Positions 11,200 to 22,620 are shown, counted from the first letter of the stretch. The stretch is DNA of 64,000 nucleotides from Steinernema hermaphroditum (GCA_030435675.1 CM059622.1:8308001-8372000), one strand, 5' to 3'. The notes: generated from the sequence alone by a model not told the origin. A program made the numbers and translations.

Positions 11200-14170
11200 C
11201 GATTTTTTAATTTCGAGTTCGTTTTCGAGAAATGAGCGATTTAAGTTTTGGTGCGATTTTCGGTGGAGAGATTGGGTGGATTGTGAAAGCGATGCCACGG
11301 CTGATGGTGGGTCTCGCCACGATTTGCCTGTGCCGCAGGGGCATGTTGTGTGCGAACGAGCGAGCGAAGCGAGCGTTGGCCTGTTGCGCAGTTGCTTTTC
11401 ACTTTTTTTCAACATTTTACGTGAACCCAAAATTCCCGCGAGTTAACCTGTCGCGCAGCCCACCCAGGCTAGTTTTGAAATTATATTGTGGGGTGTTTTG
11501 AATTTTTGTACGGTTTGTGGGGGGCGTTTAGGTGGGGTGGAGCGGTTTGTTTTGAGTGAAATTTTGGGGGAATGATCCTTAGGGAGGTAACTAAATTTTA
11601 GTGAAAAAATTTTTTTTGGAACTCGTTGTGGGAGCCGGAGATACGGATTTTTGAAATTCGCCTTAGATCCCCCCTATATATGTGTGTGTTTGGAAATTTT
11701 TGTCCAGTTTTGAGGGGTCGTTTAGGGGGTGTGGTGTTGTGAGTTTTTGGTGAAATTTTGTATGAATAATCCTTAGGGGCGGAAATTTTTTTTAGTGAAA
11801 AAATTTTTCCAAAATCGTTGTGGGACCTGGAGATATGGCCCTTTTTAGGCAAAATCAATCAAAAATCGCATTTTGCAGGGTAAGTTTTCAGTGCATATTG
11901 TAGAGCATCGAAAGCTCTACAAATTCTATCGAACAGATTTTCGAGAAAAAATTTAGAAAAAAAAGAAAAAAAAGATTTTCGGAAAAAAACGTCCTCCGTT
12001 CAAAACCCTACTCCTCTCTGGATTTTCGTTTGTTCTGCGTGAGCATCAAAAGAAAGCTGAATAAATTCCGCAGAGGGTAGTTGTGGCGGATTTTTGAATT
12101 TCGAGTTTATTTTCGAGAAATCAACGAATTAAATTTTGGTGCGATTTTTGGTGAGGAAGTTCGTGGATTGCGAAAGCGATGCCACGGGTCCCGACGCGAT
12201 TCGCCTGTGCCGCAGTGGGAGGGGAGCAAGTTGCGGACGAGCGAGCGAGCGAAGCGAGCGTCAACCTGTTGCGCAGTTGCTTTTCACTTTTCCACAACTT
12301 CGACCGATGTTAACCTGTCGCACAGCGCACCAGGCTAGTAGCGAGATATGCATCAAAAGAGAAAATTTTGATAGTGACGGAAGTTGGAGATCGCGAAATC
12401 GGGTGGTCCCGACACGATTCGCCTGTGTGCCGCAGGGGCATGTTGTGTGCGAACGAGCGAGCGAAGCGAGCGTTGGCCTGTTGCGCAGTTGCTTTTCACT
12501 TTTTTTCAACATTTTACGTGAACCCAAAATTCCCGCGAGTTAACCTGTCGCGCAGCCCACCCAGGCTAGTTTTGAAATTATATTGTGGGGTGTTTTGAAT
12601 TTTTGTACGGTTTGTGGGGGGCGTTTAGGTGGGGTGGAGCGGTTTGTTTTGAGTGAAATTTTGGGGGAATGATCCTTAGGGAGGTAACTAAATTTTAGTG
12701 AAAAAATTTTTTTGGAACTCGTTGTGGGAGCCGGAGATACGGATTTTTGAAATTCGCCTTAGATCCCCCCTATATATGTGTGTGTTTGGAAATTTTTGTC
12801 CAGTTTTGAGGGGTCGTTTAGGGGGTGTGGTGTTGTGAGTTTTTGGTGAAATTTTGTATGAATAATCCTTAGGGGCGGAAATTTTTTTTAGTGAAAAAAT
12901 TTTTCCAAAATCGTTGTGGGACCTGGAGATATGGCCCTTTTTAGGCAAAATCAATCAAAAATCGCATTTTGCAGGGTAAGTTTTCAGTGCATATTGTAGA
13001 GCATCGAAAGCTCTACAAATTCTATCGAACAGATTTTCGAGAAAAAATTTAGAAAAAAAGAAAAAAAAGATTTTCGGAAAAAAACGTCCTCCGTTCAAAA
13101 CCCTACTCCTCTCTGGATTTTCGTTTGTTCTGCGTGAGCATCAAAAGAAAGCTGAATAAATTCCGCAGAGGGTAGTTGTGGCGGATTTTTGAATTTCGAG
13201 TTTATTTTCGAGAAATCAACGAATTAAATTTTGGTGCGATTTTTGGTGAGGAAGTTCGTGGATTGCGAAAGCGATGCCACGGGTCCCGACGCGATTCGCC
13301 TGTGCCGCAGTGGGAGGGGAGCAAGTTGCGGACGAGCGAGCGAGCGAAGCGAGCGTCAACCTGTTGCGCAGTTGCTTTTCACTTTTCCACAACTTCGACC
13401 GATGTTAACCTGTCGCACAGCGCACCAGGCTAGTAGCGAGATATGCATCAAAAGAGAAAATTTTGATAGTGACGGAAGTTGGAGATCGCGAAATCGGGTG
13501 GTCCCGACACGATTCGCCTGTGTGCGCAGGGGCATTGCAGACGAACGAGCGAGCGAAGCGAGCGTCAACCTGTTGCACAGCCGCTTTTCACTTTTTCCAC
13601 AATTTGACCGATGTTAACCTGTCACGCAGCCCAGGCTAGTCCCCCTTATATATGTGTGTGTTGGGAAGTTTTTGTGAGTTTTGGGGGGGTCGTTTGCGTG
13701 GTGTGGTTTAGTGCTTTTTTGCTAAAATTTTGTGTGGACAGTCCTTAGGGGCGGAAATTTTTTTAGTAAAAAAATTTTCTGAAAATCGAGCCGGGACCTT
13801 AGAATATGGCCCATTTTAGGCAAAATCAATAAAAAATCTGCAATCTGCACAAAATCTATCGAACAGATTTTCGAGAAAAAATTTAGAAAAAAAAGAAAAA
13901 AAAAGATTTTCGGAAAAAAACTTGTGGCGGATTTTTGAATTTCGAGTTTATTTTCGAGAAATCAACGAATTAAATTTTGGTGCGATTTTTGGTGAGGAAG
14001 TTCGTGGATTGCGAAAGCGATGCCACGGGTCCCGACGCGGTTTGCCTGTGACGCAAGTTGCGGTCGAGCGAGCGAGCGAAGCGAGCGTCAACCTGTTGCG
14101 CAGTTGCTTTTCACTTTTCCACAACTTCGACCGATGTTAACCTGTCGCACAGCGCACCAGGCTAGTCCCC
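11200..14170. repeat. Higher-order tandem repeat, about 1.1-kb unit
   Basis: Two nearly identical units are offset by 1096-1097 bp (for example GCATGTTGTG at 11341 and 12438, and GAACAGATTTTCGAG at 11931 and 13027). A third copy is shortened (GAACAGATTTTCGAG again at 13861). Each unit alternates a roughly 230-bp module, carrying GCGAGCGAGCGAAGCGAGCG and CTGTTGCGCAGTTGCTTTTCAC, with a roughly 500-bp GT-rich/A-rich module. The GCGAGCGAAGCGAGCG block recurs near 11360, 12243, 12460, 13338, 13550 and 14068. The units differ mainly by one-base changes in homopolymers, so the expansion is recent or homogenised. Short frames spanning the modules are repeated shadows, not genes. Confidence 0.9.
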
Positions 14171-15806
14171 CTTGTATATGTTGGTGTTGGGAAGTTTTGG
14201 TCACACTTTGAGGGGTCGTTTGGGGGGTGTGGCACCATATCTCAAACCGATCCACGTCTGGCACTTGGAAGCCTTCTCTTGTCAGTTGCAACGCCATCTG
14301 CTCGCAGGGGGACCTGAAGGCTACATCTGAGCATTTCTTCGGAGCGCCACTGGATGCCTTGACTCGATGCGCAGTCCTAAACGACGTCCAACGTCTCAGA
14401 TGCATCCCTAGTCTCTGGGTCTCTGGGTCACACCGTTTTTGCCATATCCTCTTTAGAAGAAGGCCTTCTCCTGCCCTAGCCTCTAGGATGCTTCGCGTAG
14501 TGAGGTTCCAGATGCTCCGAATCTGTCCAATAACGAGTTCCTCCCCTCGGAGGGTACCTCGCGGGTTTCGGGCGAAGCTTCTGATCGAGGTCTTGAAGAG
14601 AAGAACGTAGGAGTCCGAAGGATCGGGCGCTCCAGAGAACGATAACGACGACCGTCAAGGCGAACCGATTCTCGCAGAGCGTTCTTCCAGCTCGCATCGC
14701 TCCTGAAGACACGCGTTAGGGAAGCCACAAGAGGCGCCTAAAGAGCTCAGCGGTTCTGAAGAAGACCAGACAGGCGCTTTTGACCACGACGTACTGTACA
14801 AGGGGTTGCGATGTGTCTTAGAGCTAAACAGGGCTCATTTGATCAAAAACCATGTGGGCTCGCGTCGAGCGTCTCGGTGAGGTTCTGGACGAATCTTCCG
14901 TCTCAGAGGAGCGCCTCCTTCTCTCGGGAGTTCTGGGAGCGCCTTCAGACCCTCCTCTGCGCCCACAGTTCGCCTCCTCCCCTCACGTTCCTGCCGAGAC
15001 TAAGCATTTCCCTCCGGGACACGAGCCCTCCTAACAGCCATCAGTCCCTCCGAAGATGGCGCTTCTCCTCATCCTCCTCACCCGCGCCTTCGGAGTCGTT
15101 TTCGGGGGAAATGGAAGTGACCCTTCGGAAGTCCTTCCGAAGAAGACTCCGACGAAACCTGATTGGAAGCGATTATGAGGCTAAGTGCACACCTGAAAGG
15201 CACTACGGTAGAGAAATGTGAAAGCGATTTCGGAACTCGGTCAGAAGCACTTTTAATCCTGCGCAGATGTGACTTTGAAAGATTTCGATGAAGTAGAGGC
15301 TGAGACTGGAACGGTGCACGTCGACCAGATGGGACTCCACACCGTAAGAGTGCCGAAGAGGCACCCCTGTCCAACAGAGATCGTATCCTCCAATGATGTG
15401 GAGGAATCCCATTTGGGTATTTGGGGAAGGCACTTCTCTATGGTCTTCGGTGATCTCTAGTGGACGATGCCCGAGAGAAGAAGCATTTCTTTGTGTACAT
15501 GCCTGCCGTTTAGGTTTTGTTGTGATATGAGAGGCTCGGGAGCCAAAAATAGAGTCGATCTACTCACGCTCCGCAGCTAGCTCCGCACACGAGAAAGCCG
15601 ACTTCACGAACACTTCTTCGATTCCCATAGTCCTAAGAAGTTCTTTGGGGAAAATGGTTCTCCTCTGACGTCACCTATCAGTCCCGACTATCGTACTCAC
15701 CGGAATAGTGCGCATCGAGGAGTCCTGGCTCCCTTTCCGAGTGCACACGGGCCAGCTTCGGAGACGTCCGGGAGATTTTAATTAAAGCGCCCCTCGAGTT
15801 CTCACA
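14171..15806. other. Unassigned DNA with possible minus-strand exon relics
   Basis: No gene is established. Several minus-strand stretches are bounded by plausible splice signals. 15744 to about 15588 reads MRTIP, then after an intron of about 38 bp RRTIFPKELLRTMGIEEVF, ending at a GTGAGT donor. About 14705-14565 reads a hydrophobic TVVVIVLWSARSFGLL stretch ending at a GTACC donor. About 14390-14240 reads CEQMALQLTREGFQVPDV. Together these could be remnants of a multi-exon membrane-protein gene cut by the tandem repeat and the transposon cluster, but nothing ties them together and no family is recognised. Confidence 0.2.
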
Positions 15807-15838
15807 AGGGAACATTTAAAGGTGCCACCAAAGGAATC
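15807..15838 (+). repeat. Left piece of repeat X, interrupted by the LTR element
   Basis: Begins CAAGGGAACATTT and ends GGAATC at the LTR boundary. The same sequence continues uninterrupted on the minus strand at 31857 downward, where GGAATC runs straight into GACTGAAATTTTGTAC. The continuation in this locus is displaced to 19637-19672 and 20191-20520. The first 11 bases match the end of the palindromic element at 48051-48570, hinting that X belongs to a family with CAAGGGAACAT ends. Confidence 0.75.
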
Positions 15839-16038
15839 TGTCGTAATGGGGCTGGGTCCCACCACGATCTCCCGGCTACAGTGTTTGTGGGCGGATGCTA
15901 GTAGCGAGTAAGCGCGCGGTTGTTGTTGTTGGTTTTTCGGCACGGATAAAGTTGTTTTGTTGCAACGTGTGTTCCTCGTTCCGCACAAGCGCGTCCCGTC
16001 CGCCGATTACCTCTCGTATCCAGCCCGAGGATACAACA
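15839..16038 (+). repeat. 5' LTR of the gag-pro element
   Basis: 200 bp, TG...CA termini, nearly identical to 18914-19113 (for example TGTTTGTGGG versus TGTGTGTGGG near base 60). High similarity of the two LTRs indicates a comparatively young insertion. Confidence 0.9.
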
Positions 16039-16040
16039 TT

Positions 16041-16052
16041 TGGTGCTCCGAC
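16041..16052 (+). other. Putative primer-binding site
   Basis: TGGTGCTCCGAC begins two bases after the 5' LTR, where LTR elements carry the site that pairs with a tRNA 3' end (TGG complements CCA). The tRNA species was not assigned. Confidence 0.6.
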
Positions 16053-16271
16053 TTCAGTGGAACGGATTTTCCCGTGAACCACGACTTCAGAGAGACAAGA
16101 CTCTCTTTTTGCTGTTTATTGGACGAGTCAGAGCTCCCCAGCGAGCCAGAACTTCGCCAAAACCCGAGCTAAACGGTGTACGTAGGGCTAACGACTCTAG
16201 CTGAGCTCAGAATTCCTCTGCGAATCGAAAGCTCACGAGCAGTCTCAGACCCTCGCAAGCACCCGAGCAAG

Positions 16272-18738
16272 ATGACCAGCCCCAGCCGCCGTTCGGAGCG
16301 TCTAGCAGCCAAGACCGCCCGAGACCGCCTGCAGGAGATGGCTGAATATTAGCGTAACAGCTCCGATGACGACGCTAACGCGGTGATGAAGTAAGCTGCC
16401 GCTCGCACTGAGAAGGACAACGTTGATGCAAGTGCTGAGTCGCAAGATGAAGATTGGAAGCGTGGTAGAACGCCGAAATGCCGCCGCAGATCATCCAGCA
16501 CGAACTGGCAAGAGACCGTTCGCACTTTGATCGGTATGCGACCGGATATGGCACCCGCTTTGATGGCAATTTTGCAAGAATCGGAACCGAACAAGGTGGC
16601 CGATCAAGCAAGAGCTTCTCCGCATCACGTCACTCCTAATTGGATAATCCGGCGCACACCACTCCGCCAGTGTCGCCAACGGCATTTTTCAACCCGCACG
16701 GAATGGGACCGGCTGAGCAGCCGATGATGCAGCCACAAGGAGTACCACCAGCAGCTCCGTATGGGAATTTAGCTCCTCCGAACGCATACATGTCGTATGG
16801 CGTGGGAATAATACCGCCCTGGCAAGGACAGCCACATACAAATACTTCTCCCATGGGTAGTGCGGTGAACTACCAGCCCATGTGGCAACAGCCCTGGCAG
16901 CCATTCATGCAGTACCAGTCTGCCGCAAATCAGCAGATTGCCGAGTTGACGAATCAGCTCAACACTGTACTCAACATGCAGCTGTCGTCAGCTCGCAGGC
17001 AGGAGTTAAATGAATTGAAACCGCTGACTGGGTTCGAAAGCGCCGGAAAACTGAAGAACTTTTTCCGCCGATTTGAAGAGATAACAGCCGGCTGTGATTC
17101 TGCTAAAAAGTCGTCGTACTTGCGAGAAAAGTGCGAGGATAGAGCACTGAGGATTTTCGAAAAACTATCGAAAGACAGACGTGCCAGCTACGATGAAGTA
17201 AAGAATCAGATGATGCAGCAGATATCTGAATCAAGCACGGACTCGGTCGAAGCGATCCACCTCCTGACGCAAGGATTGAAGCGTGCGTACAGCGAGTCAG
17301 TCCGAGACTACAGCAACCGCGTCGCTCGTACGGTAAAGACAGCATTTCCTACCGCCGATGATAGCAGCTCCGAGATGCTGCTTTGTTATTACTTCCGCAT
17401 TGGACTGAACAATGCTCAGTTATCCACAGCCATGACATCGCTGCAAAACTTGTCATTCGAGGAGACAGTTTCGCACGCCATTCGCATGGGCACCGAATTT
17501 TCTGCGATTCGTGGGGTCCAATCGGTCATAACACCCGCTGGACCGATATGCAGTGTTCAAGCAGCCAAGACCACTTCGCCAGCCGCAGACCGGAGCAGTC
17601 ATGTTCACAGCCGTCCCGTCACCAAGCTCCCATGGGATTCCGACCACCTACGGCCCAGAACCATGGTCGTCAGGATGGTCAACGCTCTGACAAACAGGGC
17701 CATACGTTTTCGCAGCAGAAGCGACCGTCGTTCACCGAAATGCGCTCTTCGAACGGAAACAACACCCGAGTTAACCAGGTCCGGCAGGATGAAGGGACGA
17801 AGAAGAAAAGTGATGAGGGAAAACGAGCCAGACTGTCAGGATCTGTGCCGACTCTGCAGTTAGAGGTCAAAGGTCTCTTCGTACGCGGACTGCTCGACAC
17901 AGGAGCTTCAATCTCTGTAATGTCGCAAGGATGTTACGCCGCCGTAGCCGGTGAAGAAGGAAAGCTCATCCATGTCGCTGGTCGACGCCCGTGCATCGCA
18001 TCCAATGGCCAGCCACTCAAGGTCATAGGAGAAGTCGACCTTCCAGTCCAGTACAAACAGACGGAGCTGCCTACTGCCCGATTCACCATAGTTGCTGACA
18101 TTTTGGGTCACGATATGATCATTGGAACTGATCTTTTGGAGCAACTCGGATTCGGATTCTTCGATTGCCACAATGGATGCCACCACAGCCTATCGTCTCT
18201 GCACGAGATTGATCGTTCTCTGAAGAACTCGCAGACGCCTGTGCGAGTCTTGCTTACAAGTCGTGTCCAGACGAAAGAGGCGAACGGCGACACTGTGGAC
18301 AAGTACCGTCGATCCCGTTCTTCACTGGTGCGTCAGCGTCCCCGTTCTCCGCTTGTACGCCGCCACCATCCACCTGAGCGCAGCAGATTCAGCCCTCTCA
18401 CCCGACGCCGAGTAGACCGTCAAGAGGAAGTCGCCGGTCAGACACGCACGCCCGTCAAAAGCGTAGCAACCCCGGTCCAGAAGGTTAGCAGTATCGGCGG
18501 GATGGTAGAGTTAGCAAAGGAGAGATCGCCACAGCGCGACAAGCCGATGCAACCGAACCAAGTGAATCCCACGAAAAAAGCCAGGACAGCTAGAGTCCCG
18601 GGAAAGAGAGGCGTGATGTATGGCCTACTGGGTGATCTCCTCACGAAGGCTATCGAACGCCCTATGAAGAACCCGCCAGACATGACGCTGACGATCAGCG
18701 AACTGAACGCCTGGAGTCGTCGCAGAGAGGCCTTGTGA
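16272..18738 (+). pseudogene. Degenerate gag-protease reading frame of the LTR element
   Basis: An ATG at 16272 opens a short basic frame (MTSPSRRSERLAAKTARD) that hits a stop near 16350. A long gag-like frame without a zinc knuckle runs from 16640 (P/Q-rich start, then FEKLSKDRRASYDEV and a helical capsid-like region) to 17863. A second frame, one base back, runs to 18738 and holds the retroviral-type aspartic protease active site LLDTGAS (about 17891) plus DMIIGTDLLEQLGF. The overlap of about 300 bp between frames could be a programmed minus-one shift or decay. The C-terminal part is Arg/Pro-rich and has no polymerase motifs. Given the early stop, I treat it as inactive. Confidence 0.7.
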
Positions 18739-18913
18739 TACTTCAGAAAAAAGAGGTTCGAGGAGAAGACAACTGAGGAGGCAGCAAAGAAGGATGAAGG
18801 GGGCCCGAGAGCCTGAAGATGTTGATTGTGTTGCGCCTAAATTTGTTGTGTTGTGGGGTGTTTAGTTTGTTGCTCGAGTGGGGACACTCTCTTTCTTGTG
18901 TGGAGGGGGGAAT

Positions 18914-19113
18914 TGTCGTAATGGGGCTGGGTCCCACCACGATCTCCCGGCTACAGTGTGTGTGGGCGGATGCTAGTAGCGAGTAAGCGCGCGGTTGTTG
19001 TTGCTGGTTTTTCGGCACGGATAAAGTTGTTTTGTTGCAACGTGTGTTCCTCGTTCCGCACAAGCGCGTCCCGTCCGCCGATTACCTCTCGTATCCAGCC
19101 CGAGGATACAACA
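18914..19113 (+). repeat. 3' LTR of the gag-pro element
   Basis: 200 bp, TGTCGT...ACAACA. Its last 13 bases, CGAGGATACAACA (19101-19113), recur at 19624-19636, showing that another element inserted at the very end of this LTR. Confidence 0.9.
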
Positions 19114-19623
19114 ATTTTACACGATTTATCTTCCCGAATCAACGGCTTACGCCGTGCAGGACGTCTCATAAATGCACAAAGAAGAACAAAGTCACACCGT
19201 AGCCGCTGATTTTCTTCTGGTTTCGGTGGAGCAGACGAATCCGAAGAGAATCCAGCGTTCCCATCAGTATGCGCGGGCGTCGAAGTCGTGAAGAGTTGAT
19301 TCCGGAAGTGGCGCGGCGGCGGAGAACAGCGAACGGAACGGAGGGGCATCTTCGGTTCGGCTGGCGGCGCGGACTTCGGAGTTGCAACGCTTCTTCGGCT
19401 TCTCTGGCGCGGGTAGAGTCGGGCGGTCGTGACGGGCTTTTTAGCGAGACGGTGGAACTACGGCTCCCTGGTGTTCCAGGCCTTCTGGGAGCCGGGGCGA
19501 TCATTGCGCCAACAGCGACGGCCGAGAACGACCGCTCACTTAACTCATTCGGCTCAGACAGCCTCAGAGAGAGAGAGCGAGTGGACGACCCGACCGATCG
19601 CTGGGGGCACAAATGAAAGACCT
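19114..19623. mobile_element. Insertion A, about 0.51 kb, within the end of the 3' LTR
   Basis: Bounded by the 13-bp direct repeat CGAGGATACAACA (19101-19113 and 19624-19636), a length typical of target-primed (non-LTR/SINE) insertion. After the second copy the sequence returns to repeat X with its AATC duplication. The insert has no recognisable coding sequence and no clear A-tail on either strand; its family is unknown. Confidence 0.6.
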
Positions 19624-19636
19624 CGAGGATACAACA

Positions 19637-19672
19637 AATCGACTGAAATTTTGTACACTAGTAGTGGTCGTG
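19637..19672 (+). repeat. Repeat X, middle piece
   Basis: AATCGACTGAAATTTTGTAC and the following bases match the minus strand at 31834-31799, giving the continuation of 15807-15838 beyond the LTR element. It ends with GTAGTGGTCGTG, which is duplicated at 20179-20190 around insertion B. Confidence 0.8.
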
Positions 19673-20178
19673 AGTCTCACTCGTGTTGCGGTGGCGAGCG
19701 GTCGGTCCCTCCGGTCGCTCTCCGAGTGTCCGGTTGGTCTGATGGTAAACCCTGTGGCAGTTGTGAGTTTTCCGGCTTCCAGAGGGAATTGGGACACCCG
19801 GAAGCCGTAGTCCCACCACCGTTGACAACAAGATGTCCGACGCCAGGAATCCGGCATCGCGAGATGTCATCCCGAAGGTCGCCGACGCTCTGAAGACCGA
19901 CGAAGACGCAACTACCGGACCACGGACTCATCTCTCCGAAGAAGATGCGAGCTCAGAAGCCTCATCTGTGCCGCAAACATCCCGAGAAGAAGAAGTTCTA
20001 CCGCCATTTCCGAAGTTTTGCCGGCTCCCAGATGCCCCGTGATGCGCGTCTCCGACCGGTTCGCCATAAGCGCCACTCCAGGGATGAAGCCGGTTACAAC
20101 GAGACATCCTCTGTTTGTCTATTATTCGGTGTCGTGCAAGGCGTAAGGCTTTGATTAACGAAATAAACTCGTAAACTC
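19673..20178 (+). mobile_element. Insertion B, 506 bp, with 12-bp target duplication
   Basis: Flanked by GTAGTGGTCGTG (19661-19672, 20179-20190); the uninterrupted target is seen in the X copy near 31800. A truncated, inverted relative lies at about 27385-27705 (shared TCGGCGACCTTCGGGATGAC and GTCGGACATCTTGTTGTCA, minus relative to B). The right end is AAATAAACTCGTAAACTC, suggesting a non-LTR or SINE-type 3' end. No coding potential was recognised. Confidence 0.7.
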
Positions 20179-20190
20179 GTAGTGGTCGTG

Positions 20191-20520
20191 CAGTGCATTA
20201 ATCCTACAATATATTAGCGGCCCATGGGCACTTGGTAGGTGGTAAAATACAGTTTTAAAATCATGCAGCTGGGCTATATTGCTTTCAACCCCTCAATTGG
20301 AAGATGTCTGTGTGGTCAGGCTGCTGGTTAAGAAACTTTTGCTCGCAGGTTCGAAGCCCGTGCGAGCATTAGTTTTTAATTTTGTTTCTCTTCTTGCTCT
20401 GGGTGTAAATTCTACGTTTCTTACTTTTACAGACTCTAAACAAAAATAAGACATGCTTTCTTCATGTACTAGATGTCCTGATTGCTTTCTCAAAATATTA
20501 GCGGCTGTCGATTACGTAAT
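20191..20520 (+). repeat. Repeat X, right piece, with tRNA-like internal promoter
   Basis: Matches the minus strand at about 31465-31795 almost throughout. It contains GGTTCGAAGCC (about 20349-20359), an exact pol III B-box, preceded by TGTGGTCAGGCTGCTGG as a plausible D-arm/A-box, so this part looks like a tRNA-derived SINE (leucine-tRNA-like, uncertain). AATATTAGCGGC appears at both ends of this part (about 20211 and 20494), like a target duplication of the SINE inside X. Confidence 0.65.
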
Positions 20521-20654
20521 GACTAAAAGTGACCATTAGATGACTCTTATAGTAGGCATAAAGCCATGAAATATAAATGCTAAAATGGTTTCCTCATTTT
20601 CTCACATGTTTTTTTTTGTAACGGAATACAGTAAAAGACATTTATATAAAAGTT

Positions 20655-20667
20655 AAAACTAGCCTGA
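20655..20667. other. Left target-site duplication of the LINE insertion
   Basis: AAAACTAGCCTGA, repeated exactly at 25727-25739, brackets everything between as one insertion. Confidence 0.75.
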
Positions 20668-21075
20668 CGCCGATCATCCTTCGCTCCATCTTGCGCTGTG
20701 CTGTGGCGAGTTTCTTCTTCGCCGTCTTCGTTAACGCCCAAGTTTCAGAAGCGTATAGCAATTCCGGAAGGATGCACTGGTTGCAGAGGCGCCGTTTCCA
20801 CTTCATCATCACCGACTGAGACGTAAGGAACTGTTGATACTGGCGGAAAACGTTCCATCCACTTCGGATTCTGCGGCTGATCTCCTTGCTGTGATCCCTC
20901 GTAAGTCTGACTTCTTGTCCAAGGTAGATTAAAGCTTCAACTTGTTCCAGGGCTTCACCATCTAGTTCGATCGTCGTTTCTTCCGTCGCGAGGATCTTCG
21001 TTTTCGCGCTGTTTATCTTCAGTCCACTTTTGTATGCTCTTTCCTTTAGTTCGTTCATCATCGAAAGACACTTCG
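20668..21075 (-). pseudogene. LINE reverse transcriptase, C-terminal part (inverted segment)
   Basis: Minus-strand translation reads SMMNELKERAYKSGLKINSAKTK, a region after the YxDD motif, then YLGQEV, KRRLCNQCILPELLYASETW and AQRKMERRMIGV. This is the thumb/connection region of endonuclease-type LINE polymerases. It has no start of its own and is broken at the BEL junction (about 21075). Confidence 0.85.
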
Positions 21076-21076
21076 A

Positions 21077-22534
21077 ATGGCGCCAGACGAGCAAGGACTG
21101 TGGAGATGTACGAGACGTCTCGGGAAGAGTGACCTTCCACAAGAAGTCAACAACCCTATTTACATTCATCCGAACTCGAATCTAGCCGAAATGATCATCA
21201 GACAAGCTCACGACACGATTGATACGGAGAAGAAACACTTGAGCACAGGCCACACAATGGCTGAAGTACGAAAACGCTTCTGGATACCCAAGCTTAGAAC
21301 ACAAGTGAAACGAGTGAAAGGCAGATGCATTCGCTGCAAACGCTTCAACGCGATGCCATTCGAGTACCCGCAGACAACAGACATCCCTGCCAGGAGAGTA
21401 ATCCGTTCGGAACCATTTCAACATATTGGTCTCGATTATTTCGGACCCATCGAATACAAAAGACAAGACGGAGCACGAGCGAAAGGTTACGGATGCATAT
21501 TTACATGCGTCACCACAAGGCTCATGCACCTCGAATTCGTAACAGATGGAACGACGACATCATTTCTCAACGCAATGCGACGATTCTTCGGCAGACGACG
21601 AGTGCCCCAGACAATTACTAGCGACAACGCAAAAACATTCCAAGCAGGACACAAGATCCTGAAGGAATTGATCACACAAACAGAGACAAACGTCGATGTG
21701 CTACGATTCGTTGCGGATCGCGAAATCGAATGGATCTACATAACTCCACACTCACCGTGGAAGGGTTCGTTCTACGAACGCTTAATCCAGTCGATCAAAC
21801 AAAGTCTGTCGAAGGCCGTTGGAAGACGTATACTACACCTAGATGACCTAGAGACAATCCTCATCGAAGTAGAGGGCACACTCAATAGCCGCCCACTGCT
21901 CCACCAGGAGACAACAATCGGAGACTCAGAAACTATACGCCCCATAGACTTCATCCAGAAGTCAATTCTGGTTACGCCAAACCTAAGTGACGACCGGTCA
22001 GACGACTCCGACAACGACTATCAACACCCAGCAGATAGACAACGATTACAGTGTCGAAACCAAGCAACACAAGCCCTGAAATCTACCTGTGCAATAGTCG
22101 ATGAGTTCTGGAAGAAGTGGTCAGAACTTTACTTAATCAACCTCCGCGATTACCACGGCTTGAGACAAGGAAAAACTACCAACCGCGAGCCCGAAGTAGG
22201 AGAAATCGTATTTCTGATCGAGTCAGATCTCCCGAGGAACTCATGGACACTAGGCCTCATACTAGCCGTCGTACGAGGGAAAGACAACGGGATTCGCGAG
22301 GTGAAACTACAGCTTCCATCAGGTTGCAAGGTCTTCCGCCCAGTAAATCTCATAGCTCCGTCGGAGATTCGGAGTGTCAATCCAACCGACATAGACGATA
22401 TACAAGCAGACAACGTTTCCGAGAAGAAGGACAGTCAGAAGAAACGATATAACTTCAGACAACGACAAACTGGTCCCAACACAAAGACCCTGACCAGATC
22501 GACGAGCGATACAGTGCTCAGCGTGCAACAGTAA
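21077..22534 (+). pseudogene. BEL/Pao retrotransposon integrase fragment
   Basis: 485 codons open, from the N-terminal zinc-binding region (HDTID...H and CIRCKRF) through the rve core to the BEL-type C-terminal domain. The core reads GLDYFGP and ITSDNAKTF for the two aspartates and SPWKGSFYERL for the glutamate. A DUF5641-like end follows (VGEIVFLIESDLPRNSW, LGLILAVVRG). No protease, RT or RNase H lies upstream: the left edge joins LINE sequence. The uninterrupted frame suggests it was recently part of an intact element. The gag of the same class follows downstream, not upstream. Confidence 0.9.
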
Positions 22535-22620
22535 CCCAGCACTACACCGTTTCCTTTCTCCCCTTTTTTTCCCAAGACTTTCGTTGTAGAATACTGTTTA
22601 TAATAACACTGTTATATTTA

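Larger units (their letters stand above)
15839..19113 (+). mobile_element. Non-autonomous LTR retrotransposon (gag-pro only)
   Basis: Two 200-bp LTRs (15839-16038, 18914-19113) start TGTCGTAATG and end GGATACAACA and differ at only a few bases. Two bases inside the 5' LTR lies TGGTGCTCCGAC (16041-16052), a primer-binding-site-like stretch complementary to a tRNA 3' end. A polypurine run, GGAGGGGGGAA, abuts the 3' LTR. The target is repeat X; the 4-bp duplication AATC stands at 15835-15838 and again at 19637-19640 once the later insertion in the 3' LTR is discounted. The 2.9-kb interior codes only for gag-like and aspartic-protease sequence. No reverse transcriptase, RNase H or integrase is visible, so it would need enzymes in trans. 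Confidence 0.88.

Noticed and set aside
12081..14140. Repeated 70-135 codon frames in the satellite
   Set aside because: They recur because the DNA is tandemly repeated and change frame between copies; no coding signature.
16039..18913. Host gene encoding a retropepsin-like protein
   Set aside because: It lies between matching LTRs with primer-site and polypurine sequence, so it belongs to the retroelement.
19269..19616. Gene within insertion A
   Set aside because: Overlapping frames on both strands with skewed composition, bounded by a target duplication.
20285..20365. Functional leucine tRNA gene
   Set aside because: B-box is perfect but the stems do not pair and the sequence is embedded in a dispersed repeat.
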